The notes beneath the pieces are model-generated. The model did no database searches, had not been told where the DNA came from, and worked only from the letters and a program-made list of their open reading frames with translations. From Pardosa pseudoannulata (Eukaryota; Arthropoda; Arachnida; Araneae; Lycosidae), in the NCBI GenBank assembly GCA_032207245.1, contig CM063498.1, positions 91,712,657 to 91,776,656 of the forward strand: a stretch of DNA of 64,000 nucleotides, read 5' to 3'. Every line of letters starts with the position of its first letter. The stretch's first letter is position 1. The position numbers and the translations under genes were made by a program. Positions 47,224-59,289 of this stretch are shown one piece after another.

Positions 47224-49464
47224 CTAAAATGGCCTTCTTTTAGTCAACTTATTTTCGCTCCATTCACTATGTGTTCAAGTCTATAGAATAAATGCATTCT
47301 ACGCAGAAGTATCAAGTTATAGAATACTATCATGAGTCATTTTTTCCTCTTGTATTCACTAGCCCAAATTTTCAGTGCATGAGAAAGGGAAATAGAGAGG
47401 GAAAAAAAGGTTGCAATTAAAGCAAATGGTTAGTCTCCCTCCTCCAATTGGGCATGGTCAACTTTTGACCTTGTACATGCCCTCTTTTCATGTGACCAAG
47501 CACATACGTCAATGAAACATATTTCAAAAATGGATAAATTAGAGAAACTACTGTTATACTTTTCTTTTGAATTCCCCCCCCCAAAAAAAAAGTGTATGAG
47601 AAAATATAAATGAATTTTTTACATTGGGTCATATTGTTCCGATGGATGCATTGTGTATAAATAGAGAAATAATCCTTCAAAATGCAAATATACACAAATC
47701 CCTCTAGGAATACCTATTTATATTATTTACTAACGATATCAAGCAGTTTTAGGAAATATTCCTGTATTATATTTTGTTATGGACATAAGTTTTATTACGG
47801 GTCATATTGACATGAACGGAAGAGCAGGAATATATAATAGTACAAAGGTATTTGGTTTTTTCCCGCTACAGTTAAATACTACCCTAGCGGTTTACTTTAT
47901 TGGTTTTTTTTTTTTTAATATATTTGTAGGTAAAGTGGTTTTTTAATCCTTTTCCGTATAAAATCCTAAAAAAAAAAAAAAAAAAAACTACTTTGTATCC
48001 TCTCTTAGTCCTATTTCAGCCATCGATCGTCTGTCATTGATAAACAGCTCCGACGTAGCGGCGAAACAGTTCTCAGCGTCTGTTTTTTTCTATTTGTGAC
48101 GAAACGAGTCTTTTACGGAACTGAATGTTCCGTGGAAAGATGAAATTTTCTTTACTATGGATATTACAATAAACACGGATAAACATTACCAATTAGAAAT
48201 ACATACAGGTTTGCTGAAAACATATGGAAAGTTATTTATCTGAACGTTGAGAATCTCAGAATATAACTGTCCCATCATTCCTGAGAGCAATCAAAATAGA
48301 AAGCAATTTAATATTGTTATCGTATGAAATTATCACTACAACTTTATCTAAAATGTGAAATGTAAGATCAATGCTCGACGAGCTGAAACCGATTGCTTAG
48401 ATGGAACTTCAAAACTATCATTTATTCAATAGAAGGAATGTTCTCTTCAAATAGACAGTGCCTAAATTGCTGTCAGAAAACGTCTTTGAATTTAAACGTG
48501 TGAAGGATTCTCAATTTCAATAGGGCTCGAAGATTTAAAAATAATATAGAAGAAATTAGGCATGAACACAATTTTCTGTATAGTTATCCTGACTGTTTTT
48601 TATTTTCTTTGGTTTTTCGTAGCAAAAATATATGTTCTTTTGTGTCTGTCTTTATTTACACACAACAATTTGTAAGTTAATTGCCAACTTTCGCAATTAA
48701 TTTACAATCATTTCATAACTTCCAAATCTATTTTTCACAAGTGTATATTTGAATTAGTTTTGGAAAGGGTGGGCCATTGAAAGTAATTCAGAAACCATTG
48801 GATTAAAATATCTAACAGGGCGCTAATAATATGGACAAAACCTGGACAGGTATGTAATGTAAAATGGATTTTGAATATAGGGAAATTCTAATATTAGTCG
48901 TATCATAAGATTCAACAGGTCAAATCTTTCTCTCTAAATGTAACATACCCTCTAACCATAGTCTTGGCTAACATAAAAAGGCTGACACTCGTAAGACATT
49001 TTATATCTATATATTCATATATAAATTCAGTAACTTTTGGCTAAAAACTTATTGCCTCGGTGGAAGTATATACAAAACTAATTCACAACATACCGTGATA
49101 AAATTATGTACGGAAAAGTAATAATTCAATATTACCACTGTCCTGTGAAAAATCGAAGTTTTAAAGTTCTAGATGTGCAGATATTATACATTGGTAAGTA
49201 CTTCCAGGTTAGATATCGAAAAAATTTTTAACTTAGTTTAAAAAATGTAAAATGTAATTTCTAATGCAATTTTTAAATCCACAACTATAATCCACAATTG
49301 CAAAGCTGCTTCATGGGTAGAAAAGTGGCTCTCTTTAGTACATGTCTATATATAAAGTAAATAACTACACTTGATACACATATTGGCAAAAATTTAAACC
49401 ATAAAATTTACAGATTGGAGACGAATTCTTTAGTTTTGATGAATTAATAAACCTAGTAATAAAT
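47224..49464. other. AT-rich intergenic sequence
   Basis: Contains a 19-A run near 47969 and short T runs. No coding similarity or transposon ends were recognised. Confidence 0.4.
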
Positions 49465-49552
49465 TCGCCGAATGATTAGGACGCTGCACTGCTGTTCAAA
49501 GAATTTGTGGATTCAAATTACACTGCTATAGTAAATGAACGCAGTAGATCAG
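49465..49552 (+). mobile_element. family 1 SINE fragment, old
   Basis: The sequence ttcgccgaatgattaggacg with cactgctgttcaaagaattt and a degenerate box B (ggattcaaattacac) follows the order of the intact SINE. The 3' body is not clear. Confidence 0.55.
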
Positions 49553-50239
49553 GCTTCTACATAAAGTAAATGATGTATTGGGATTAGATGTAAGCACATG
49601 ATATATATGTGGGGGAAATTCTGGTTGTGTTGTTTCCACGGTATTACTGAAATTGAATTAATAGGAATGTCAAATTTGGTGAATATACCTTTCATCATGC
49701 AGCAATGATATATTAGCTCTAAGTGTTTAACAATTAGCTAACGTCAGTAGATTTTTAACAATATATTGCCGTTAATAATTTACTGGTTCTTGCTATTCGC
49801 TTGAGGTATACACAAACATATGAGGTAAAACGATAATAAAAAGTTATTGCTTGGGTTTTAAATAGTCACCATTTACTGCTAAACACTAATAATAGACATT
49901 CGTCCATAAATGGACAAGTTTATTAGGTATTTTTTTAATGTCTGCATGTATATTAGCTGCATAAATGGAAAATTTTAAAATTAGATGTAGATAGTTTACA
50001 TGAAATCTTTATGATTGAGTTGCGCGACATTAATAACCAGAGCTAGAACTTTTGAAAACATAAGAAGCGAAAGAGAATGTTTTTTAAAAGTTGGTTATCT
50101 AACTTCAAACATGTCTGAGATTTTTATAGCTATTTGATACTTTTTGTGAGATTTTTCGGCCATTGGTGGTAAGTGGTATTGTTATTCTAGCAAATGTAAT
50201 TTGAAGAAAATGGTACCAAAACATTTAAAGTATTAACTC
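49553..50239. other. AT-rich intergenic sequence
   Basis: No supportable feature was seen. Confidence 0.4.
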
Positions 50240-50347
50240 AACGATGCCCGAATAGGTACAGTAGTAAATTCAATGTCTTACTATCGTAAACGTGCGAAAT
50301 CAGCTGTAAACAGTTGGTCCCATTCTCATTTACCCCAACCCCCCAAA
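50240..50347 (+). mobile_element. family 1 SINE fragment, old
   Basis: Segments acgatgcccgaataggtaca, cgtgcgaaatcagctgtaaa and cagttggtcccattctcatt match the head and mid-body of the SINE in order. The box B region is diverged and the tail has become a C run. Confidence 0.55.
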
Positions 50348-50533
50348 AAATAAAAGGCTTACACTATCTTTTAAACCCACTAACAAATAACCTGGTATAA
50401 GTTATGTATAGAAGCAATAATTAACGTGCGAAGCAATACAGGGCATTGAAACGGTTTTCACGCACCCACGTGGAAGCATTAATTTGCAGAGAGGCAGTCA
50501 AACAAGTTTATTGCCTTCCTTATCAATATCTGG

Positions 50534-51680
50534 TTACTGATTAGGTTCGTGGCCACAGTTCTTTGGATGCGTCTGTAAAGGTGTAAGTTGTGTGTCAGAG
50601 GGTGGTCGTGAAGCGCACGTTGCCATCGCCGACTGTGCCGCACACAATCTTCCGAGGAACCATCCGGAACGTAGATTCCGTGAAGTTACTGAGGGCCTTG
50701 GTTTGTAAAGAGGATTTTTTACTGACACAGAGTCTTTACTTGATTTTCCTTCAGAAGCCGTAGACAATGTTGCTTGTGGTGGCAGTAAGTTTACCACTCG
50801 ATCAACTGCTTACATTTTTGTTTAATGAATAAGCTACTGAGTGGGAGTTTTAGTTTTTGTTCGCAAAGCCTCGCATCTTTCGCCAGCTCATTAATGTCGA
50901 CGCCACAGTGCACATTGACCTATTTGGGTTTTTTCCCAGACTTTTCATGGTTGCGTGAATAATCAGAACTTTGTGATCCATTTGATAGAATAGTCGAATT
51001 CCTCGAAGGTTCGACATGTTGCCGGATATAATCCGGAAAGAGCTGGGATCAGGCTGCAGGGCGATACAGTTTAACGCCTCTGAAATAGTCTTCACTTCTG
51101 CCTGAAAGACTGTGGCTGAGCAGTTTAAAGATTGCTACCATTGATGGATTGCTTTAACTTTTTATAGCCTATAAGTGCGACAAATCCTGTATAAAACTCA
51201 CTTTTAGTAATCTCATGAAAAACAGTGGAAATGAAATACCACTAAATAGGTGGCTTGAATAAGTAAAGTAGGACTTTAGTCCTGTTAATAAAGAAAACTG
51301 AAGGATCCTTGCTGTGAATAAGATCAGTTGAAACAACTGTTAGGGGCGGCTTTGGCCTGTAGCTAGCTCTAGTACCTAGAAATAACACATACGTCTCTGA
51401 CTCCTACATTAGTTTCCGAACCATCAGTGGAAACTAGTACCGAGACCTTTCCTTGGACCTGCTTCGGTATCACGCTAAGGGTGCGGTCTATTGTATGGAG
51501 ATGAAGGGTGTTTAATTTGCGGTTTACTTCCGCGGGGAAGAAAGTTTCCGCGCAGAATTGAATTTCCCTTTCTAGCCAAAATAAAATAACTTGGCTGCTG
51601 TGGTAACTGTTATGGTAAGTTGGGGTGCGCTTGTTAGCCCAAAGAGTGCTGAGTTGGTAGTTGTCTTGCAAGAACTTACG
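50534..51680 (-). pseudogene. LINE remnant, RNase H domain
   Basis: Some non-LTR retrotransposon clades (for example I, Jockey relatives, LOA and R1) carry an RNase H domain after the reverse transcriptase to remove the RNA template. On the minus strand the pieces are in family order: a linker, then VSVLVSTDGSE with the first catalytic Asp at residue 83 of the frame starting at 51671, FQAEVKTISEALNCIA near 51100 with the Glu helix, and HCGVDINELAKDARLCEQK near 50870, matching the His-x-Gly...Asn-Glu...Ala-Lys end of RNase H. The last piece needs a frame change. About 270 bp between the first and second pieces have no coding similarity. The frame at 50534-50797 may be the C-terminal tail. The reverse transcriptase and the endonuclease are not seen. 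Confidence 0.6.
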
Positions 51681-52189
51681 ATTCTAAGTAAATAGGAGCT
51701 TTAAATGCGTAGCAGACACTCTTTTTCAACAATCTTTATTAAAATACCTGTCCAAATGTCTACTTTCGGTCAGTGAAATCATCATTAAAGCTTTCAGTTT
51801 CTTTACTGGAAGTCTACTTTTAGATCTAGTTTTTATTCTCTTAATACAAGAGAAGCTTCTTTCTGAAAGTTCCGCTAAATAAGACAACTCTATTTCTTCT
51901 TTTTCTCACAGTCATTATTCTCAAGATTGACATAAGATAAATGGCTGTAATTTTGAATCTAAAAATATTTCCATTCCTAACTGTAAACAACTGCTCCGAT
52001 GAGGCGTTTCATCAAAATAGTTTAGTATGCAAATTTTCGAGTGTTTTCACAAGTAGCTGACAAATATTTGTAAAATTCGAGCACACCAAAATCATTAAAT
52101 TTATCCTTCAAATCTGATGTGCCCCGTATATATCTTACCATCATTTGCATATTGTGCTATTATACTGTATTGTTTTAAACAGATTCATT
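51681..52189. other. intergenic sequence left of the second hAT element
   Basis: No gene was recognised. The last 8 bases are the left target copy gattcatt. Confidence 0.4.
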
Positions 52190-52474
52190 CAGGGTTGACC
52201 GATTTAAATCAGTTGATTTTTTTAAATTGATTTAAATCAATAAAGGTTGAATTTTTAAAAGAAATCTGTTATTAATAAGCACAATAAGAAAATATTGACA
52301 ACACAGAGTTGCTCCCAGATGGTTTCAGGAGGCTGCTGCATCCTGCCTGTTCTTGTATTATTCAAATAGCACCCTACCTGCTATTAGTTTCTTCTCCCCT
52401 ATCTCTTTCTTATCTCTCAGTCAAATGTTGTTTTCGTCTTTTGTATTAAAAAACTACTGGCACAGTAAAAATTT

Positions 52475-52636
52475 GGGGGGGAGGAGGGGGGGGGGGGGGG
52501 GGGAGGGGGGGGGGGGGGGGGGGGGGGGGTGGTGTGGTGTTTTTTTTTTTTTTTTTGTGTGTGTTGTGTTTTTTTTTTTTTTTGTGTGTGTGTGTGTAGT
52601 ATTGTTTTTTGTTTTTTTTGTTTGTTTTTTTTTTTT
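52475..52636 (+). repeat. G-rich tract followed by T and GT tracts
   Basis: About 55 bases of G with three As (52475-52529) pass directly into blocks of T and GT to 52636. The sharp change of composition could be real slippage or a sequencing artefact. Confidence 0.9.
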
Positions 52637-53030
52637 ATAAAAAATTAATTACCTTGAAAAGAATGCCCTGATTTTTTAGATATTAAGTGCCTCTAAAAAT
52701 AAAAACAAATGCACCCAAAAATGTAATAAGTATTATCCTCTCCCTGCTTTTATTTATATATTCATTTTTATGAACCTGGGAAAAATTCTGGAATTTATCT
52801 CGAATTTTCATAAAAAATAAAAATTATTGTGATTACTTAGCCTTTAGTCTATCCTCATCTTTTCTAATCTATGGTTGATGGAGTAAAATGTATAAATTAA
52901 CATGAATCATCCTTTATTTAAATTATGATATAGATAATTAAAACAAGCAAAAAACCCTATATTGTAAGTAATTATTTTCTACTGCTTTATGAATTAGTCA
53001 TATATATTTACTTAGTTATATGTATTTTTT

Positions 53031-53032
<2 letters not shown>

Positions 53033-53084
<52 letters not shown>
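53033..53084. repeat. (TA)n microsatellite
   Basis: About 26 uninterrupted AT dinucleotides inside the hAT element 52190-53238. Confidence 0.95.
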
Positions 53085-53087
<3 letters not shown>

Positions 53088-53246
53088 AATTAATTGTTTT
53101 AGGCATCTGACTTGAACAATTTAATTTGCTTGTATCAAATATTATACTTAATTATATTTAAACTTCAAAAATCCTATTTAAATAAAAAAAATCATATTTT
53201 TTTGACTTTAAAAAAAATCATGATTTTTATCAATCCTGGATTCAAT

Positions 53247-54090
53247 GTTTATAAAAAAATAACCGATATTAGCACTTGATTTCTATAAAAACGTGCTTAA
53301 TACAGTTTTCTAAATAGAGAGTAATCAGTAACTCGAAATCCAGCCAGAATAACTGTAAGCTTAATAAATATATTTCTTTTATCTTCGAAAGTGAAACAGG
53401 GCTAGAAATGTAAAACATGACTAAAGACGTTTTATTTTAATTAATAGTAGTACTAGCTGTAATATTAGTCTAATTAAACCCTGTATTGCAAAGCACTTGG
53501 TGCTCCAAATAAAACTAAACAAAGGAGAGGAGAAATGATTTGAAATCTCATTCTTGACTAAGATGAATTTTCAATGCTTGGCAAGTGTTTCAAATCATTC
53601 AATGCCTTGTTATTACTTAGAAACTATTGGGCTTTTATAAATCGGAATTTAATGCGTGTTAGTGGATATTAATACGCATTTTCACCCTGAATCTCGCCTT
53701 AAATTTGTGTGTATTATTACAGAGTATTTATTGGAAATGAGGACTAAAAAACTGAAAAAATTACCGTTGTAGTTAGTTACTAGACTGAGTGTTACTTCCT
53801 TGACAGATAAACAAAATATCCGCGATAGTTTCTAACTTAATCTGAGAATTTAAAAAAAATGACTGTTCACTGCATGAGAGAGAAAGAAGGCCAGTCACGT
53901 TACACGGGTAGTAAAATTTCCCATTATCCCTTTGTTAGCGAATTTCTTGTACAGTAAATTAAAACATTTGCGCATAATTGGCAAATGTACATGGGAGACA
54001 TAATAAGTATTGAACAGTAAAAAGAATATTGCAAGCAGCGTTATAAGACATTGTAAATTTAGAAATGAATTTTATATTAATACTTCTGCC
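53247..54090. other. AT-rich intergenic sequence
   Basis: No supportable feature was seen. Confidence 0.4.
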
Positions 54091-54310
54091 TACCGTTTCA
54101 TTGGGTGGGCCGCGAGTTTGATACAATGCACTCTATTACCACAGAACATTCGATTGAAGAACACTTTAACAAAAAAAAAAAAAAAAAATTACAATTTACT
54201 ACTGACTGCGTGTTAAAACTCATGTTCCATGCATAAGTTCATGCAATGAGGGGAAAAATAGAGAAAAGTGATTTCATCTTATTTAATGGTGGGTTACGAT
54301 TTTAAATAAT
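54091..54310 (+). repeat. dispersed direct repeat, copy 1
   Basis: Shares taccgtttcattgg, attgaagaac and ctgactgcgtgttaaa followed by gtgggttacgattttaaa-type sequence with copy 2 at 55412-55630. An A run (54171-54188) interrupts this copy. The family is not recognised. Confidence 0.7.
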
Positions 54311-54364
54311 ATACGAACTTTTTTACGTGCCCAAGCGGTCATTAATGAACACGTTAGATCTTTG

Positions 54365-54440
54365 GCTGACTCTAACCTCGAACTTGCACCCTATAGTTAT
54401 GAGATCGATACTTCTGCCGACTGAGCTACCGCGGATCTAC
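54365..54440 (-). pseudogene. tRNA-Met(CAU)-like relic
   Basis: On the minus strand ggtagctcagtcggcagaag is a good D-arm with box A, ctcataac supplies a CAU anticodon at the expected distance, and aagttcgaggttag resembles the T arm. T-stem pairing is poor and no matching 3' acceptor strand is present, so it is a pseudogene or SINE head. It ends 5 bp from the piggyBac-type MITE. Confidence 0.55.
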
Positions 54441-54445
54441 ATTAA

Positions 54446-54940
54446 CCCTTTGAAGGGAACTGGTATATATAATATACCGACTGTTAAAAATTTTTCTCTG
54501 ATTTATATAAAAAAACTTTTTTGATTTTCAAATTTTTGATATGTCAAACTATCGTCACTTAATTTTTTTCATACTTTTAATTATTCCAGTGAAAACCTGC
54601 TTTTATCAAAACTAGATTCTAAAAGCAAAAATTCTATTATTCAAAGCTAAGACTTTTAAAATAAAAGTACCTATTTAAACTTCACTTACAAATTTCTTAT
54701 CTATTTGATTTATACACCCTTTTAATAAAAGTCATTAATTATTTTTACAATATTATTAAAAAATGTGCCATTTTCATGCTGTTCCAAGGGAGATGATTAC
54801 ACAATCAAATTGCCCCTTGCTTATTCCTCAATTAATATAATTTATTTTGCATATACTTCATATTTAAAAAGTACATGGATAACATTGATAAATTAATATA
54901 ATTGAAAACCAAAGAGTTTCTATGGGTGTCCCTCAAAGGG
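54446..54940. mobile_element. piggyBac-type MITE (TTAA target site)
   Basis: The 495-bp element lies between TTAA at 54442-54445 and TTAA at 54941-54944. The left end reads ccctttgaagggaac and the right end, inverted, ccctttgagggacac. The TTAA duplication and CCC start fit the piggyBac superfamily. The interior is AT-rich and non-coding. The ends differ from those of the MITE at 1823-2430, so a different family is represented. Confidence 0.8.
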
Positions 54941-55411
54941 TTAAAGTAGGTAATAGGTACTAAATATATGTAATAGTGTCTTGTGCAGATATGTTTCGTC
55001 AAGCAAGACAAAATAGTGTGTAATGATTAATATAATATGTAAGCATTTACAGCTCTACAAAATATTCAGTAATAAGATAAACTTATTTACTAATCATTTT
55101 ATTAAAATTTTAATGAAATATTTAAAAAAACTCTGCTATAATTGACGTAAGCATCCAAAGAATAATACAGGTATAATGCATAGTTTTTATAGTTTAATAT
55201 TTGTAAAAATGTATATTCGTACGAAGATTAATCTGTTCAAAGTTTTATCACCTAATGAAGACCTAATTTTGGTTTCAAAGTATCCAGTTGCTGAAAATAT
55301 TCTGATGTTCCCCTCTTGTTGATCGAATAGTTTTGAACGGTACGGACATGTACATAAAAGCTTAGAATACAAATACTTTATTTGAGAACGATCAGTAAAA
55401 GATTTTTGATT

Positions 55412-55630
55412 TACCGTTTCATTGGTTGGGACTCGAGATTGACACCCTTGTGCTACAGTGTATTTTATTAAGACAGAACCTTTAATTGAAGAACGCTTTA
55501 ACGAAAAAATTACAGTTCACCACTGATTGCGTGTTAAACTCCTGTTTCAGACAGAAATTCATGAGATGAGGGAAAAATTGGAGAGAAATTATTCCATTTC
55601 ATTTAAGGCTGTATTACGATTTTGAAAATA
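55412..55630 (+). repeat. dispersed direct repeat, copy 2
   Basis: About 220 bp similar in order to 54091-54310 (taccgtttcattgg, attgaagaacgctttaac, ctgattgcgtgttaaac, tacgatttt). The two copies are 1.32 kb apart in the same orientation, with the tRNA relic and the MITE between them. Confidence 0.7.
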
Positions 55631-57857
55631 TTATAAAAAAAAGGCAGAATCCAAAAATATAACAAATTTATAGATTATTACGTATTGAAAGCATAGACGT
55701 ACAGTATTATATTAACAAAAGAGAGAGAGAGAGAAAATGCACTATTTTCGTTTTTTCTTTCTCATTCTAAAGAAATGTAATGAAACTAAGGAATAGATGG
55801 TGTGTAACTTAACAATTCCTTTTTTCTTTCTAAAGTGTGTATGTGTGTGCGTTTCTTTGAATTACTTTTGTTCCAAGTCATTTCATTCTGCTGATGGAAG
55901 TCGAAAACGCCCATTAAATTTAGAAGTGAAAGTTCTAAATCGTATTTTCGAATAGCATTCCTAAACATAGTTCATTACTGCGATATTAAGTTCAAAATGT
56001 ATTTCGGTAGTCAACTCAAAATTTTACGTTGTTTCACTATAGGAAATTCGTTTGAGCCTGTATACATGCAGTCAAGTATATATTTTTTATTTAATGATAT
56101 CGCATGGGAAGAGAGTCTGAATAAACGTTAAATGTTCATGAAAAATGGACAAATAATGATACAGAAGTGCGGTTTTCAACAAAAACATTGCCAGGATGGT
56201 TCATTTTTTTAATAGAATAAAAATTTTTTAAAATAAAAGTTGAAGATTAAGAGTTATCTAATGGGTAGTGATATTCCAAAGTAAAATATAATCCTTTTGA
56301 ACATGTTTAGCACACTTTTTCATACATTTAAAATATTTTTTTGTTTGTTTTACTATTCTAAAAGAATAATAAAACAAACTAATCTAAAATAATAGTTTGT
56401 CTTTAAGAAGATTTAAAAAGGGAAACAGCTTTTAAAGAATTTGATTTTTGCAAATTTCTGCTATTATTGCAACATACACGTCTTATTTTATTTCTCTTGA
56501 GGTGCTGAGATTATTTATCTGTTCAAACGCATATATAGGGTCAAGGCCGCAGCTAATAGGGGTGCAGTGCGTGCATGCATGCAGACGACCCAATTTCTAG
56601 GGGGGTTAGTAGAGTAAATAACATTAAAATATTCTATTTTTTTTAATAAATAAAAAAAAGATTGTTTTGAGCATATTTAGTAAGAAAATGCATTTCTTTT
56701 TCTTTCTACCTTTTCGCATCTGGGAATAACTATTCTAAACATGGGTTAGTTTATAATGAGTTCTTAAAGGCCAACTAAAAAATTTCAAACCGATTTATTA
56801 TAACGTAGATTATAATGTATATTGCCTCTATCACTTTAGTTAGTATTATTAGCAATTGAAAAGGAATTTTGTAAAAATTTAGAACATTTAGATGTTATTA
56901 ATGAGTTGACAAATATAAAAACTGAAAGAATAAAAATTATGGGTGTATTTTATTATATTTTTTTCTATGAGATATTCATCTAAATTTAAAATAAATGATG
57001 AGTGCATTTTAAAATTTTTTGATTCCAAGTCAATTATATGTAGCAGTCACATAAACATAATATTTAGTTTCTACGCATTGAGTTAAAATATGAATCTTTT
57101 GGGAATCCGTATTGGCCGGGGCAGCCAAATACTATCTTGCACGTAGTCAGTTAATAGTCCAGAACTGGATCTGTATGGGGTGATTCAAAGCTAGAGGAAT
57201 AAACTTCTAGGAGTTGAAGGGTACGCCTAGATAACTTGGAATCACGTAGCATTTCAGGTTGGAAATGTAATCGTAACGAGATAACGGATATTTTTTGGTT
57301 TGTTCACAAAGTTTTTGCCTCATCATTATATAGATATCGTGAACGTCAGAGATTGCATGCAATGTTCACGTAACGAAACTTTGGACAACTTCATTATCAC
57401 GAAAATCATGACTTATTTTAAGATTTATGGCGACATCCCCGAAAGCCTAGAATGTTTATGAAATTCCTGGAATAGAGTATAACTATGTAGCCAAAATTAT
57501 CGCCCATGTGCGAATTTTGGCGATGTATCAAAAATTTAGCGGCAAAATTTAGACGCTCAACTCTTCACCAACAATTCGCAACAACTCCCTATATCAATAA
57601 ATATGCATTTCGGAACCCGAGTTGCAATGTGATTTCGAGTTGTCTAGATGTACCTATCCTTCCTAAAAGTTTGTTCTGCGAGCTTTGAATCCTCCTGACT
57701 GACATATTAACGCAGAGTGAAAATTACTCAGTTTTGGAATAAAATTTTGAGGCGCAGTAATTTTTGTATATCATTGATATGTTACTAACCAACTTAGGCA
57801 TATTCCCACTGAAACTCAGTTTAGTTGGGTTTTAAGTGGTATGATCTAATTTATTGC
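55631..57857. other. AT-rich intergenic sequence
   Basis: Contains a short GA microsatellite (about 55721-55735). Open frames of about 60 codons have no recognisable motif. Confidence 0.4.
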
Positions 57858-57990
57858 TACAAGGTAGCTAATGAGACCGGGATGTAAAGTAGATTACAAA
57901 TGGCTATGTACTTCTGTGCCAACAGCAAGATTTGAATACTCCGTTTCCGGTACCATCGATTCTGATGGCCTAATGCAGCTTGGTATTGGT
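57858..57990 (-). mobile_element. family 1 SINE, old, minus strand
   Basis: The order matches the reverse complement of the SINE: gctaatgagaccgggatgta, attacaaatggctatgtact, a degenerate inverted box B (gcaagatttgaatac), ggtaccatcg and gatggcctaatgcag. A frame of 66 codons over it is incidental. Confidence 0.6.
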
Positions 57991-58303
57991 GTAAAATTCG
58001 TAATATGGGAATTATCTTGCCAAAGTGTACGGAAACTTTCAGCAAAGATATGTTTTAAAATTGAGCTCTGAAGTGTTGAGATAGAAGTGAAAAAGACAAA
58101 TAAATAAATTTCAGATATGTCTTATTTCAACATAGTCATGTGAAATTTCTTTCTTTTGATTTGAGAATTCTATGATGATGGAAAGACATCAAATATATAA
58201 TTTCTTTTAATTGTAAAAGAATTATGACAAAAGAAATGAAATGGGCTGTTTTTTGAATCAGCTTATTCACAATCACCGTAGTGAAGTACGGTATTACAGC
58301 TAG

Positions 58304-58306
<3 letters not shown>

Positions 58307-58401
<95 letters not shown>

Positions 58402-58402
58402 A
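58307..58402. repeat. (AT)n microsatellite
   Basis: About 48 AT dinucleotides with one GT interruption near 58387. Confidence 0.95.
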
Positions 58403-58810
58403 TTATAATTGAATTTTCAAATAAATTTAGGGCGATTACATCCTTAAATTGTAATTGTCAGCGAAATTATTTTGTTCTTTCCATCTCATTCTTGGAAATG
58501 GGTGACTTCGCCTACATTAAAGTTAATTCCTGCTTGCCGAGCTCTCCTGAAAACTCTTTAAATAATTAATTCCGATTCTTCGAGTGTCATCACATGACAA
58601 AAATTAAAACAATTATTGGCTGACTCACACACTTATAACATCATACCTATTTGTTTCACCCCAGAAGCATTGTTGATAATATTCTAAAATAAACCTGCAT
58701 TTTTTATTTCAAAATTTTCGTTTAATTTCTTCTCATACCTGACTGCTAACGACTGCTCCCCACTCAGTATGAATTCCCTACTTACATTCGTGGTGTTAAG
58801 AATGACTGTT

Positions 58811-58866
<56 letters not shown>

Positions 58867-58893
58867 ATGTATATATATACATACATACATATA
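58811..58893. repeat. compound (AC)n(AT)n(GT)n microsatellite
   Basis: An AC run is followed by an AT run and then by GT and TA/TACA runs. The AC and GT arms are complementary, so the block can fold on itself. Confidence 0.9.
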
Positions 58894-58919
58894 TACATAT
58901 ACATAAACATTGTACATAT

Positions 58920-59289
58920 TAACATTAATTTCAAGTATTTCAGTGTTTGTTTAAAGGAAATATCAGACGTCAATTTGTACGCGATGAAAAAGTTACGGAT
59001 TCAGAGTACTATTTATTAATTTTCCCGATGCAGAATGAACGTACCATTTCATGTGGTAGAGAGAAATTTCAACTGCATTATTTTGGTTCAATTTTATCTG
59101 TCTATAAATATTTCGTTATCACACTAGAAATTCACATCTTCTACATCGGGAAAGTTAATCGTAAACGAAATCTTTTGCTTTCTGTCGTGTTGTAACAATA
59201 ACATTATATACCATTATTTTTAAACGTGTACAAGATGACGTGTTTAAAACACGCCATCTTGTGATCTTTATAATCTAATTGTATAACAA
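58920..59289. other. AT-rich sequence before the tandem repeat
   Basis: Holds an inverted pair around 59224-59262 (acaagatgacgtgttt and aaacacgccatcttgt). An 82-codon frame at 58947-59195 has no recognised motif. Confidence 0.4.

Larger units (their letters stand above)
52190..53238. mobile_element. hAT-type element rich in low-complexity sequence
   Basis: The left end is cagggttgaccgatttaaat and the right end, inverted, caggattgataaaaatcatg. Both are followed by repeated gatttaaatca-type motifs, a pattern seen near hAT ends. Flanking 8-mers are gattcatt (52182-52189) and gattcaat (53239-53246), 7 of 8 identical. The 1049-bp interior is non-coding apart from a spurious 95-codon frame over G and T runs. 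It contains the G-rich tract 52475-52529, T/GT tracts to 52636 and a TA array. Confidence 0.7.

Noticed and set aside
52353..52640. Gly- and Phe-rich 95-codon frame
   Set aside because: It reads G and T tracts inside a hAT-type element.
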